Assembly: GCA_015698045.1 (NCBI GenBank)
Contig: BLAL01000049.1
Span: forward strand, 124,001 to 188,000
Direction of reading: 5' to 3'
DNA length: 64,000 nucleotides
DNA from: Rhizophagus clarus
Taxonomy: Eukaryota; Glomeromycota; Glomeromycetes; Glomerales; Glomeraceae
The notes beneath the pieces were generated by a model. The model was not told the DNA's origin, ran no database searches, and saw only the letters and a list, made by a program, of their open reading frames with translations. Positions 1-10,879 of this stretch are shown here, piece after piece. Both the position numbers and the translations under genes were made by a program. Positions within the stretch are counted from its first letter, which is position 1. Every line of letters begins with the position of its first letter.

Positions 1-1416
1 CTAAAGGAAAGAAAAAGGATTGATTAGTTATTGTAAAGGAAATAGATTTCTGAAATTCTGAAAAATCTGAAACTTACTGTTTATTAAAGCATCAAAGAAC
101 TTACAAAAAAAAAGAAGAAAATAATTAATCAGCAAAAAATAAAAAAACAATAAATAAATCCAAGAATATACTGTGTTAAAGGCCAAAATTCGAAATATTA
201 AAGGTGAAGGAAGAGTAGAAGAAAGAGTGGAAGACCAGAAATACCGCGATAAACAAATAAATAATTTGTAAAATATTATGTAAATTTTTTTAAATAAAAA
301 TTACCAGGTTAAATCACCCCAAGTTAAAATTAGTCTCATACTATAATATATTTTATTTGTATACTATTGTATTTGTATAGTATGGGTTATATGATTAGCA
401 TAAAATTTTCTTTTATAAAAATATTATTACATAAAATTCTAATTATGATTATTTTAAAAAATAAGAAAAAATTTTTGTAAAACAGGTATTACCTAAGAAG
501 AAAAATTTGTATTATACAATAATCTAATATGGTAATTTTTAATATTCAGACTAGAATTATAAAAAATTAGAGATGCGATATATTTTTTTTTTAATTCAAA
601 AATTGTGTTTTATTTAAATATAAAATATTTAATTAAAAATATCATATATATAATATAAAATCTACCAATTCAGTTAGATGTAATCCATGAATAGGATGCG
701 ATATATAATATATGATAAATAGAATATTTAATATGAAAAAAATTTTAAATTTCTAAAATACTTATAAAAAATGAAAAAGAGGGGATATGATATGAAATGA
801 TAAATAATAGTTACATGACCTGTATTTCATATACCAGTGTAAATTAAGAAATTTTTTTTTAAAAAATACAATATATTTTATATTTACTTTTAAAGGAAAT
901 TTTTAATCATTATAAATTTTAACATTTTTATTTACATCAAAAAATGTGATGCAACTTATTTTATTTTTTAAAAAAGTTTTAATTATGATAATATTTTCAT
1001 TTACATTAAAAATAAATGTATTTTAAATTTTATTTTATATAAAAAAAATTAATAAATTATATATTTATATTAATTAAATCTATTATATATAATATATTAT
1101 ATTAAATTTAATTATATTGTATTTATACTAAATGTGTATTTTTTTAAAAAATAATTATATTTAAAAATTAAACTAATTTTTTAAAAAAATAAAAAATACT
1201 AAATTTATAAAAAAAAATTATGAATTTTATATATAATTTTTAAAGTTTTATTTAATTATAAATTTAAAAGGTAAAATTATATATAATTTAATAGAATTAA
1301 TTAATTAATAAAAAGAAAATTTGAAATAAAGCAAATTTATTATAAATATTAATCTTAAAAATTTTATAGTAACTTTTATTAGAAATATTTATTTTAAATT
1401 TATAATAATATTATTA
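1..1416. other. Gene-free AT-rich DNA
   Basis: No reading frame with protein-like composition, tRNA or rRNA was seen on either strand. The stretch is dominated by A/T runs and TA-rich words. It ends at the TA dinucleotide that borders the inverted-repeat element starting at 1417. Confidence 0.6.
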
Positions 1417-2043
1417 TCGCCGTTTTCAATTTAGTGCGATCAGCATTGTTGTGTAACTATAAGAAAATCTAGTTTGATTACACTGATTTCCTTCAATTTT
1501 TTACAAAAGCTTCTAATAAAACTTCTTAGTTAAGTGGGATTACTTGCGATTACTCTTAGATTTTCTAAAGTATTTACAATAAACTGTATATTTACAAAGT
1601 TAAAAATATAATATTTATCAAGTAAGAGCTGGTATTCAAGCTATGAAGCTTTTTGAATTTCCTTGATTTCTCTTTAACTAATTTTTTTTTGATAATTTAA
1701 TGTAGAAAAAATGTTAAACTCTTAAAAGAAAAGTTTATATTTATAATTTATTGGTTCTATAGAGCTAGAAAAAGTATTTATTAGAACTTTTATTTATGTG
1801 TTATAAGGTCTTTAGTTATAATAAACAGTTTATTTTTTATGAAGTATTTTTTTTTTATTCGAAATTAATCACGTAATAAAAATAATTTTATTGGATAACA
1901 ATGTTTCTTATTGTTGTAATACGCGTAATAAAATAATTTCATTGGTTTATTAATGTTGATCATCACATGAAATCTTGAATACCAATTTTTTTAATGTGAT
2001 ACAGCTTAAAAATTGCCTGATCGCACTAAATTGAAAATGGCGA
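1417..2043. mobile_element. 627-bp MITE-like element with terminal inverted repeats
   Basis: The left end reads TCGCCGTTTTCAATTTAGTG and continues with CGATCAG. The reverse complement of the right end (about 2017-2043) matches it with one mismatch (G versus A at the sixth base), giving terminal inverted repeats of about 26 bp. A TA dinucleotide flanks both sides (1415-1416 and 2044-2045), as in Tc1/mariner-type insertions. No transposase is encoded inside, so it would be a non-autonomous element. The ends and TA are seen directly; the superfamily is inferred. Confidence 0.75.
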
Positions 2044-3612
2044 TAAATATTACAATAAAATTACTAATATAAATATTTTATAATTTAAAAATTTTAATTA
2101 AAAATTTTATTAAATTTTAATATATTATAAATAGATTTATTATACAGTATTTGTAATGAATATAAGGTCTTATAGGTTAAGATAGTATTCTTTTAAATGG
2201 TTTTAGATGTTTATTTATATTAAAATTATAGCATAAGAAAAGGTTCACAGATAGGATCTTTTGTTGAATAGCAGTTAATGTAGTTTTCTAGTGTAGTTAA
2301 GATTTGTAATGAATATTAGTTAGATTTTAATTTATATTTATTGTAATGTATTTTTGTTTTTGTAACCAATAAATTATATTAAACATTTTTCTTTTAAAAG
2401 GATTTTAAAAAAAAATAATACTTATAATAAAATGATTTGATTAAGTAATTTCTATTTTTAGTTTAATGTAAAAATTAAGCCTTTTTATTATTTATATTGC
2501 AGGAGCAATAATAATATATTATAATGTAACTTCAATAAAAAAAAGTATTATATGATAACATTAATTTTTTTTTTATCAAAATATTTAGGTTGGAATTATG
2601 TATTAAATAAAAAAAAAACTGTGTTTTGCAGATTTATCAATTCTGTACTATTCAACATACATTTGGGAACTTTATGGCATACTCTTTCATATATGATAAT
2701 ATAAAAAAATGCTTAAGTAAAGTAATTAACACACTATTAAAGCTTTTATAATAGTAGTACTGTTTTTTTTAAACTTTAAATTTCTTTTACATATATAGAG
2801 AAAAAGAGAAATGAATACTGTCAGCATTTGCTATCATTCTAAACAGAAATTTGTCAAAAAAAGTGGTATAATTATAAAGAAAATTGAGATAATATATGGC
2901 GGATTTTAAGAATCATTTTCAATTTTTCTGTGAGACAGGAACTGCTACAATGTTTGGCAAATCCATTTCAGGTTGACGAATATTTGGGAAATTAGGTCAC
3001 AGCAGTTTGTGATAACTCTGATTGGTTAAAATAAAAATCACCGCGATAATAAATTAGTTACAAATACAATATACAACATGACATTCTTTTAAGGACCATT
3101 AATACGATTTCATCTAACTAAATGCACTTGCGTGCTCACACTGTAAAACTTTCTTCACCATGAACCATTTCTATTTTAGACTAGTTCCACAAGAGAACTC
3201 CGAGAAGCGTTTAAATCAAACACGTGAGCGTTACACGATTTTTTAAGCTTATCTCGTAAAAATAAAAACGAAATGGTAATAACAGATATGCGGTTAATCA
3301 ATGAAGTTATATTAAATCACGTGAATAATTATGCGAGCAATTATTAAATAGTGCATCTTCAACATATTATTCCTAATTTAGGTTAGCTTGTAAAAAATGA
3401 GAGAAAAAAAAAATGCAAAAATTTTTATTTCTTTGAAAAAAATAACAAATATGATAGTTACAAAATAAAGCATAAAGAAAAATATGTATACATATGTATA
3501 TATAAAAATCACTCACAACGCCACCGCTAAAAATGTTTTTTTTTTTTAATGCTCTAATCTCATTTTCTTTTTAAGATATACAGATTCTTGAATATGATTT
3601 TCTTTTTCTCCC
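2044..3612. other. Intergenic, no gene seen
   Basis: AT-rich DNA with no supported gene. The right part (about 3400-3612) is the likely 3' flank of the minus-strand BTB gene. Near 3219 and 3320 there are CACGTG hexamers, with no clear link to a promoter. Confidence 0.5.
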
Positions 3613-4476
3613 TCATTCGCCCAATTCAATGTAAAGATAAAATTTAGGATCTTTTTTATGTTTTTTACATTCTAAAGGTTCAAAAACACCAAAATGTTTT
3701 TTAAATTTTCTAGGCAATTGAAAAGTCATAAATTGATTATCACAAGTTTTATAACCGATACTGTTAAATAAAATTTTTCTAGTACCAGAAGGAGGAGTAG
3801 GGGGTAAAGGTAAAGGTAAAATTTGAACTTGTTTACTTCTCTCAATAAATTCTTGATTAATTTTTAAATCATGTTCGGATTGTTTGTTACATTCATCACA
3901 ATGTAAATAACCTGAAGTAAAATCTACATTGGCCAATTTGGCTAAAGAATCCGTATAAGAAGTGTATTTTTTAATTAAACAATTACGAGTATATAAAGAA
4001 AGCTGAGAAAATATTTCATTTCTTTTATATTCAGGAAATTTATCTAAAACTAATTTTGAAGATTCTTTATAAATAGATTTAAAATGATATCTATCAGCTA
4101 AAAATAATGAATATAAAGGATTTTTACGAAATTCTCTTTCAAGAAATTTCATCGCACTTAATAAAACACTATCAATAATATATTTTTCTGAAAATCTTAA
4201 AAATTCTGCTATATTGACCCAATTTATATCAATGAATGTATTCGGATAAATATGAGATAATAGATTTTCAAATGTCTTACTTGATTCCCCTTCTAATTCT
4301 ACTTCTGGTATATTATCACTATCACTTTGAGTTGGAGTAGCGCATGTGAACATATCATTAAACATTTTTGATGCCAATCCGATTATATTTTTATGTACAC
4401 GAAATTTTGTGTCTTCTACTATGAATAAAACATCTCCATCTATATAATAATGTATCTGATTATTTTGTTGAGACAT
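3613..4476 (-). CDS. BTB/POZ domain protein 1
   Basis: A single-exon 287-residue protein. Residues about 11-115 form a BTB/POZ fold: YIDGDVLFIVEDTKFRVHKN, then the typical 'SKMFNDMF' helix and 'IPEVELEGES...FENLLSHIYP', followed by a BACK-like helical stretch to about residue 170. BTB domains dimerise, and many serve as cullin-3 substrate adaptors; which applies here is unknown. The C-terminal third has a proline run (PLPLPPTPPS), Cys/Lys-rich segments and ends in 'YLYIELGE'. That ending recurs in the neighbour at 5847-6731 ('YIFIELGD'), so the two are tandem paralogs. The start is the ATG just before YYIDGD, with AT-rich TATA-like DNA upstream. No TLDc or kelch partner domain is visible. Confidence 0.85.
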   Translation of the reverse strand: MSQQNNQIHYYIDGDVLFIVEDTKFRVHKNIIGLASKMFNDMFTCATPTQSDSDNIPEVELEGESSKTFENLLSHIYPNTFIDINWVNIAEFLRFSEKYIIDSVLLSAMKFLEREFRKNPLYSLFLADRYHFKSIYKESSKLVLDKFPEYKRNEIFSQLSLYTRNCLIKKYTSYTDSLAKLANVDFTSGYLHCDECNKQSEHDLKINQEFIERSKQVQILPLPLPPTPPSGTRKILFNSIGYKTCDNQFMTFQLPRKFKKHFGVFEPLECKKHKKDPKFYLYIELGE

Positions 4477-5846
4477 ATTATCGAAGATATACTTTCGTAT
4501 ATAAATATCTATTTTATATATTTATATGTATATAAAAAAAGAAAAAAAGTTTTATTTTTGTTGGGAAAAAAGGGAATTTAAAGTTATTTATATGCCAATT
4601 TTCCTTTTTATTTCCCAGATTTGGAATAATACACAAATAAATGTGAAAATAATACTTTTTGTAATATTATTGGTTGTGCCATGGCACAAAGGGATTGCAT
4701 ATCATACTTAAAAGTTATGATTAATTGTCTGATCGTCAAAAGATTAACATTATTATTTTAAGAAATACAATTTCCAAAGTTGGTTATTAATTTCTGTTAT
4801 TCGGTATAATAAAAATTCTGTTATTCGATATACGAAACAAAAAAAAACTTAAATATATATATTTACCTTATCTAGTTAATATAGTATTTGACAATTTATA
4901 GAATTATTGAAATAATTACCTAGAGGAATTTATTATGTTCCGTATCGGCAACTGCCCTGGTCAAAAATACGACGGAATTATACTCCCGATGTATGATCTT
5001 AATCTCTAAATATAGCTTACTATAAATAGTTGAATTTAAACATTTTCAAAAGTTTTTTAGAATAATCGCTTTAACTGATTGATTTTAACTCTGTTGTTTT
5101 TCTCGAATAAAAAAAATACTATACTTCAAAAGCTACGACGATCAACCTATTTTTAGCAAATAACAGCTATTTTTAGAATGATGACATTGTACTGCTTTTT
5201 CTGGATAAACCAAACTCGTAATCCGCAGAAAATGTTAAAAAAATTATTTGGAAAATGTTCATTGTGTTCTTTAAGATGCCAAGTTTGTATATGATCACAA
5301 TGGAAATCTAAATCAACCTATCAAAATTAAAAGAAAATTTTTTATTAAACATGTGTAACTAAGAATTTTCTTTTCTCCTTTTAGGCTATTGTGTCATCAA
5401 CGCCATCCGAATTGTAAAATTAACATCGTCGGCGATTGGAATGAGATAATGGTTAGTGGCTTGTTAGCTACACAAAATTTTTTTATCTTGTGCAACTTTA
5501 CTTCATTCGATGGAAAAAGTCTCAAGAAATATAATAAATATGCTTCACTGGTAGAAATAAATAAAATAAAATAACTAGTTGTCAGTACAGATATTTTTAC
5601 CTCATGGATGTCCTGCTAAGTAATTTAAATTTTAATTTCTCTAATTTTGCGGTGTGAGGAACGGGCAGTACAAATTTTTTAATATCGAATTTACTAAATT
5701 TAAATGTTAGTTTATCTGATAATTTATTTACGAATGATCAATTATCGGAGTTTCTATAGTTTTTTTATTTACTTTTTATATAATTTTAATATATAATTCA
5801 TTTTCTATTGGTAGTATAATCATTACAATCGAATATTCTTTAATCT
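4477..5846. other. Intergenic between the BTB paralogs
   Basis: Contains the promoter of the upstream minus-strand BTB gene (TATA-rich 4495-4535) and about 1.2 kb with no convincing gene. Short open frames at 4526-4711 and 5389-5574 have no recognisable domain and AT-driven composition. Confidence 0.5.
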
Positions 5847-6731
5847 TTATTTCGGCATTCGTTGTTTATCACCTAATTCAATAAAAATATAACAATCATC
5901 ATGTTCGCCTTTAATCTTGTCACAATCCAATGGTTCAAAATTTTCAAAAAACATTTCAAATTTTTCCAGTAAATGAAAATGAAAATTAATATAACAATAA
6001 TTATTCTCTTTTATCAAACTAGAGAGAAATTTATAAGTAATAGAAGGAGATGGATTTGGCAAGACTTGTAAATGTCTAATACCTTGGCTTAGTCTTCGTT
6101 TAAAATCCTTTAGATGCCTTGTTACAGGACCTTTAATCCGATTAAATCTTGGTACGAAAGTTTCAACATTAATACTACCCAAAGAATTCGTATATTCCAT
6201 ATGTTTTTCAAATAAAGCTGCACGAGAATCACTTGAAAGAAATCTGAACCCCAGTAATCTTTGATATGCAGGTAATTGATCTAATACCAATTTAGAGGAT
6301 TCTTTATATAAATATTTGAATTCATATTGTTCTGATAAAACTAAAGTTAATAAAGGATTTTCTCTGAAATTTTGTTGTAAAAATACTTTTGTTGCTTCCA
6401 TAACTGAATCCATCATGTATTTATCTGATAATTTAAGAAATTCTGATACATTATGCCATGTAATTGGATGATAATATCCTGGATAAATATATGATAAAAC
6501 TTCTTGAAATTTTTCTGGTGATTCGTCATCTAATGATATTTCCGGTATATCTCCTTCTGTTGAACAATCTTCTTTGGACGACGTTATCGCTTTCGCACAT
6601 TCGAACATATCTTGAAATACTTTTGAACAAAGTGATAAAATATTTTTATGCAAGCAAAACGTAATTCCTTTAACTGTTATCAAGATATCCCCATCCGGAT
6701 AATAATGTAATGTGCTTTTTTGATTTATCAT
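5847..6731 (-). CDS. BTB/POZ domain protein 2
   Basis: A single-exon 294-residue protein, paralogous to the BTB gene at 3613-4476. The BTB core spans about residues 8-115: YYPDGDILITVKGITFCLHK, 'SLCSKVFQDMFECA', 'DIPEISLDDESPEKFQEVLSYIYPG'. A helical region follows ('FLKLSDKYMMDSVMEATKVF', 'ESSKLVLDQLP') that lines up segment by segment with paralog 1. The C-terminal third has diverged more, except for a shared 'EPLDC...YIFIELGD' ending. The role is presumed protein-protein interaction, perhaps as a ubiquitin-ligase adaptor, as known for the family; no partner can be named. The start ATG lies about 85-95 bases downstream of a TATA-box-like motif. Confidence 0.85.
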   Translation of the reverse strand: MINQKSTLHYYPDGDILITVKGITFCLHKNILSLCSKVFQDMFECAKAITSSKEDCSTEGDIPEISLDDESPEKFQEVLSYIYPGYYHPITWHNVSEFLKLSDKYMMDSVMEATKVFLQQNFRENPLLTLVLSEQYEFKYLYKESSKLVLDQLPAYQRLLGFRFLSSDSRAALFEKHMEYTNSLGSINVETFVPRFNRIKGPVTRHLKDFKRRLSQGIRHLQVLPNPSPSITYKFLSSLIKENNYCYINFHFHLLEKFEMFFENFEPLDCDKIKGEHDDCYIFIELGDKQRMPK

Positions 6732-6810
6732 TGTCGTGGTGTTTGTTGTAAGAAAAATTAATTATTTTGTTTTTAAAGTCTTGAATAAGTTTACTTGTTA
6801 ATTAAAAAAC

Positions 6811-6829
6811 GGTTTCCTTTATATATGGT
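6811..6829 (-). promoter_or_regulatory. TATA-box-like element for BTB protein 2
   Basis: Read on the minus strand this is ACCATATATAAAGGAAACC, a good TATAWAAG match about 90 bases upstream of the ATG at 6731. The position fits a core promoter; function is inferred. Confidence 0.45.
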
Positions 6830-6894
6830 TTATTTATATACTACTAAATATTATACTAAAGGCCTCATGACGTGTCATGTCAATAATTTCGAAT

Positions 6895-6936
6895 CACGTG
6901 ATACTATCCGTGTTTCGTGTTCGGAAATATCACGTG
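6895..6936. promoter_or_regulatory. Pair of CACGTG palindromes upstream of BTB protein 2
   Basis: Two CACGTG hexamers (6895-6900 and 6931-6936) lie within 42 bases, about 165-205 bases upstream of the BTB2 start. CACGTG is the classic E-box bound by fungal bHLH factors. That they are used here is inference. Confidence 0.3.
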
Positions 6937-7423
6937 CCGGTATATTATTTTGTCATAATATTTTCAAATAATTGTGACTCTTAATTAGCGATTACTGAAT
7001 CATTATGAATTTATCCATAAAAAGTAAATTTATTTTTAGTTAGCCAGTTTATAAAATTAGGATGAACCAAGCTGAGTCAAACTGTATAATTTTACCCTAT
7101 ATAAGTAAACAAGATTTTTCTCTGTAAAAAAAGTCTCTCACACCGGATGATTTCGTATTTATTTTTTTGATAACATCGTCTTTACCAGTTCTAATTCATT
7201 TTTAGTTAATTAGACTTAGCCTGCATAAAGCCAATAATAAGATAAAATCATAAAAACTAATTAAAAGACTATTTTACGTAACAACAATCGTGATAGTGAT
7301 AATCTTGATAATCTTGACCATCTCTGATAATCATTAAAAAATGATATCTGATGCAGCCGTAAAGTTGTCCTGTATAGGAAAAGAAATACATGGAATTCAA
7401 ATCGTTCTAAGAAACATATCGAA
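6937..7423. other. Intergenic, no gene seen
   Basis: No supported feature. AT-rich sequence upstream of a block of decayed coding sequence. Confidence 0.4.
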
Positions 7424-8257
7424 TTGAATTACGTGAATTACGTCCGAACGAAGTTATATCTACATATTAATTCCATAACTTGGTTCAATGAGCTCTTTTT
7501 AAAAAATGAATATACTAAAGATGAGATAATTGATAAGGCGCGAAATTATATTGACAATATGAAATCATTTTACTGTTCATCTTCTGAATATTCATATATG
7601 AACTAGTACTTTCAAAATCCTACCATTTTTACCACTAAAAGTGCGTTACAAGTGAGTACTTCAAGTAATAATTACATTTTAAATATTTAAATGAATTCTT
7701 GAATACTAACAAACCTTTGTTACAGATAGGAAAAATTATCTGGGCGTCCATGTAATTTGTATGTTGAGAACGAGCAAATAATACCATTTGATAATCGTAT
7801 AAATGCAGAAGAATATAAAGTAGTTGATGATGTTAACTTCAAGGCAAGAAAATGTTTGAGAAATTCTTGTTTTTCCTATCAAATATCAATCAAACAATGA
7901 ACTTATTAAATCTGAATCATTTTGATTATGAGTGCTTAAGCAGTTACAAGTTTTTCAACAAGTTTAACCCAATAAATATCCAGTAGTGTTTTGCAGTGAA
8001 CTCACTTTACACCTTCATCTTACGGTAGATTTAGTTAAAGTAAATAGCTCAACTCATGATGGTTTAGTTGATTGTCAAAAACTCAACTATTAAGCGCAGA
8101 AAACTCTCGTATGATATGGAATATCAAAGACGTGAAACAGGATGTCGGGGATATCAAGAAAACACTCACATATGATATGGGATGCAAGGACGTGAAACAG
8201 GATATCAGGGATATCAAGAAAACCTTTCTCCATTTTAATATAAAGAAAAGTAGTTAG
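7424..8257 (+). pseudogene. Decayed coding block of unknown origin
   Basis: Three protein-like stretches lie in order on the plus strand, but not in one frame. 7424-7606 reads 'NSITWFNELFLKNEYTKDE...'. About 7738-7843 reads 'GRPCNLYVENEQIIPFDNRI...'. 8072-8257 carries a heptad-like repeat 'DVKQDVGDIKKT'. Stops and frame changes separate them, and no intact start-to-stop model was found even allowing introns. The composition is unlike the surrounding AT-rich filler, which suggests relics of a real gene. I do not recognise the family. Confidence 0.35.
8110..8225 (+). repeat. Two tandem copies of a 60-bp coding repeat
   Basis: Units start at 8110 and 8171 and share most bases, including GACGTGAAACAGGAT and GATATCAAGAAAAC. 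In the open frame each encodes a 'KDVKQDxxDIKKT' motif with a 20-residue period, so it may be a coiled-coil repeat of the decayed gene around it. Confidence 0.7.
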
Positions 8258-9392
8258 TGTGATTTGAGCAGATGCAATTTATTAAACTCGTTGATTTACC
8301 ATATAATATAGATGTTATTTACAAGAAAAATATAAAAATACCCTAGATATTGTCTATTGATATTTTTCCTTCTCCTAATAATTAACATATTAACAATATA
8401 ATCTGTCTCGAATTCTTTGGAATTTTACTAAATAGAATCTTTAGCCAAATAGTTTTCAAAAACTGCTCTTGGCGCGGAGACAAAAACTTCAATTTGTCTT
8501 TCTAAATGAGTCTGTTGCATTTGGTCTTATTCGCAATACGAAGTAAAAGAACAAATATAACGCTCTATGGAAATAATAACCTAAAAATATCACAACAAAT
8601 CTCTTTCTCTGACATTTCATCAAACATGTCAGCTGTATATAAAGACAGGAGACATTAAAATTTTTTACTAATAGCTGTGCGCAAGAGTTTTTAATAAGGT
8701 CGGTATGCAAAATCAAACCTTATTAAAAAGAAAGCTTCAAACCGATCATGTGAAAGCTTTTCATCAGATATTCTAGTTCATCTCTTTTGAGTTTTTGATT
8801 CGATTAAAGAGAAAGAAGATTCTATGGAATATGTGTCTGAAACAGTGAGTCATGATATTCTTGGAAAAAGATTGAAAGGAATTGTAAAAAAAGTAATTAC
8901 TAGTAGTTTAGATAATAACATTGAATAGCAAAGAGACTGTTATCAATCATCATACCAGTTAGGACTCAGCAGGCATTTATGCTTTGACCCTTGAAACCCG
9001 TTTTTTACATATATTTTTATTTAGCCGGCTGGCATTATCAACACAAATTAAACACACATCATACAGACACACAAACCGTTTTTCTATGTGTTTTCACAAG
9101 TGATATGCCATACTGTTTCTCAGATTATCAAATGGTTCAGTTTAAGTTAAGCTACAGCTTTGTGCTTGAAACCAGCTAAAGCAAGCTAAGCAATATTAAA
9201 TAAGTGAGCTGAGCAATAAAGCTTAATTATAGGTTAAGCATGGTTATATTATGTAGTTTACTGTATATATACTGTATCTAGTTTTGCGTTTACTATATAA
9301 ATATAAATTATGCATTATTTGTCAATTTTAAAACATTCACAATAGAAATTTCAATTAATAGCTGAATAATTTTTAATAATATTTGCTTCATA
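8258..9392. other. No gene seen
   Basis: Short open frames at 8489-8716 (minus) and 8991-9179 (plus) lack any recognisable domain. Nothing else is supported. Confidence 0.4.
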
Positions 9393-9605
9393 TCATGTTT
9401 TTAGGCAGAGGCTTGCGTGAACCTTCTCTTGTGATAGCCTGTTCCGGGTTGGCCTAATTGTATGTTTAGCAACTGAAAACATTTGCTCGCTTGTATGACT
9501 AAAAAATTGTTCGGGTTTATTAGTGTCATTCGTTAAATTTATATCTATTCCCGTGAAGTAATTACTGATAAAAGATACATAGGTATCATCTCCACAGTCA
9601 TCGTG
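9393..9605 (-). pseudogene. hAT transposase C-terminal fragment
   Basis: The minus strand from about 9605 down to the TGA at 9393 reads as an open stretch ending 'FFSHTSEQMFSVAKHTIRPT' and then 'RNRLSQEKVHASLCLKT'. This matches the hAT C-terminal dimerisation block, whose usual form is 'ERxFSxAGxxxxxxRxxLxPExVxxLxxLK'. No upstream DDE catalytic region or BED zinc finger is recognisable, so only the 3' end of an old transposon remains. Family assignment rests on this motif. Confidence 0.7.
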
Positions 9606-10879
9606 ATTTATTAAAAAAAATATAAAGTACTAAAGAAACTAGCTATATTGCTCAAATGTTGCTTAAATAAACGCGTTTAAATTAGGCTTTATATATTTAT
9701 TAAAGCTTAATTTGAGCTCATATTATGAAACTGCTAAACAGGTTCGAAGCGCGTTTTGAAGCACATATTAAAAAGTTTGTGCTCAAAACTCGGTTTAAAA
9801 TGCTTTGTTAAAACAATTTAACATTTGCTCCTTGATATAGCATCATACATTTCTTTTGCTTAGCATTTTCTGTCATTTCACCTACATCAAGCACTGACAA
9901 ATTCGTATGCATCAATAATTTTTCCGTTAAGCTAAATTATTTCATCTTATACGTATCCCGAAAACGCGATTAAGCAAGAGTAAATTAACTTTGGAATAAT
10001 GCTGAATAAGAGCATTCAATCAATCGAAAATATATAGTGTGCCCACATTTAGTTTAAGGCAGAGAACGTTACTTTTACTGAGCCTTCCGTTGTAAATTTT
10101 CAGTTGAGATTTTAAATCTTTTTGTCACGCCCTACGTTTCACAGAATCAGAAATTTTTATAGCGATTATCATAAAAATGAAGATAAGCCTAATCTCAATG
10201 CTCCAATTCCGTCGCTACAAGGACGACTTTAAATATCTTTAAATACGGTAAACTGAACACGCACTTATATCAAAATTTCAACACGAATTTCGGAAATGCC
10301 TAAATGGTCTGAGGCTGCACTTTCTCTCAAAAATGATTTCTGGTCAATGTTTAAATCTTTGTAAAGCTGTGTATAGTTAAAAACTGCCACAGATTTCAAT
10401 GAGATAGGAGATAAGAAAAAGGTGGATATTGTCAAACAACCACCAAGCTGCCCAATAATACTTGGAGTAGTTATGGTTTGCTCTCCGATGGGCTTCGTTC
10501 TAAGTCTGTATGAAGGCCTGAAACCATATTTTCGGTGCCAAGAATGCGTCTCGTTTGTATGCAGCCACCTGACGTCATGTGTGAGGTTTAGAACTGATAA
10601 ACAAAAATGAGGAAGTGGTGTAAGGTTTTGAATTGAGAGGATGGATCTCCAGATTAAGTGTTTTCAGTAGTTAGATCAAGTACCAAGCATATTAACGTAA
10701 TTTTGGTTTAATAAATTCCTTGTTGATAGGTCGATTGCTAATAATAAAGCACGCGACCTCATTGAAGAATAAATTGTTTCAAAACGGGAAACATTACCTG
10801 CAATGCCACTAAGTAAGGTCAGTATACTGTATATCAAATTTAGCTAGCAAAACATCTATTAACTCTTTGACATATGTGC
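9606..10879. other. No gene seen
   Basis: Possibly the eroded remainder of the hAT element, but no catalytic motif was found on either strand. The frame at 10422-10610 is unremarkable. Confidence 0.35.

Noticed and set aside
4526-5574. Short plus-strand frames at 4526-4711 and 5389-5574
   Set aside because: No recognisable domain; they lie in the promoter/3' regions of the BTB genes.
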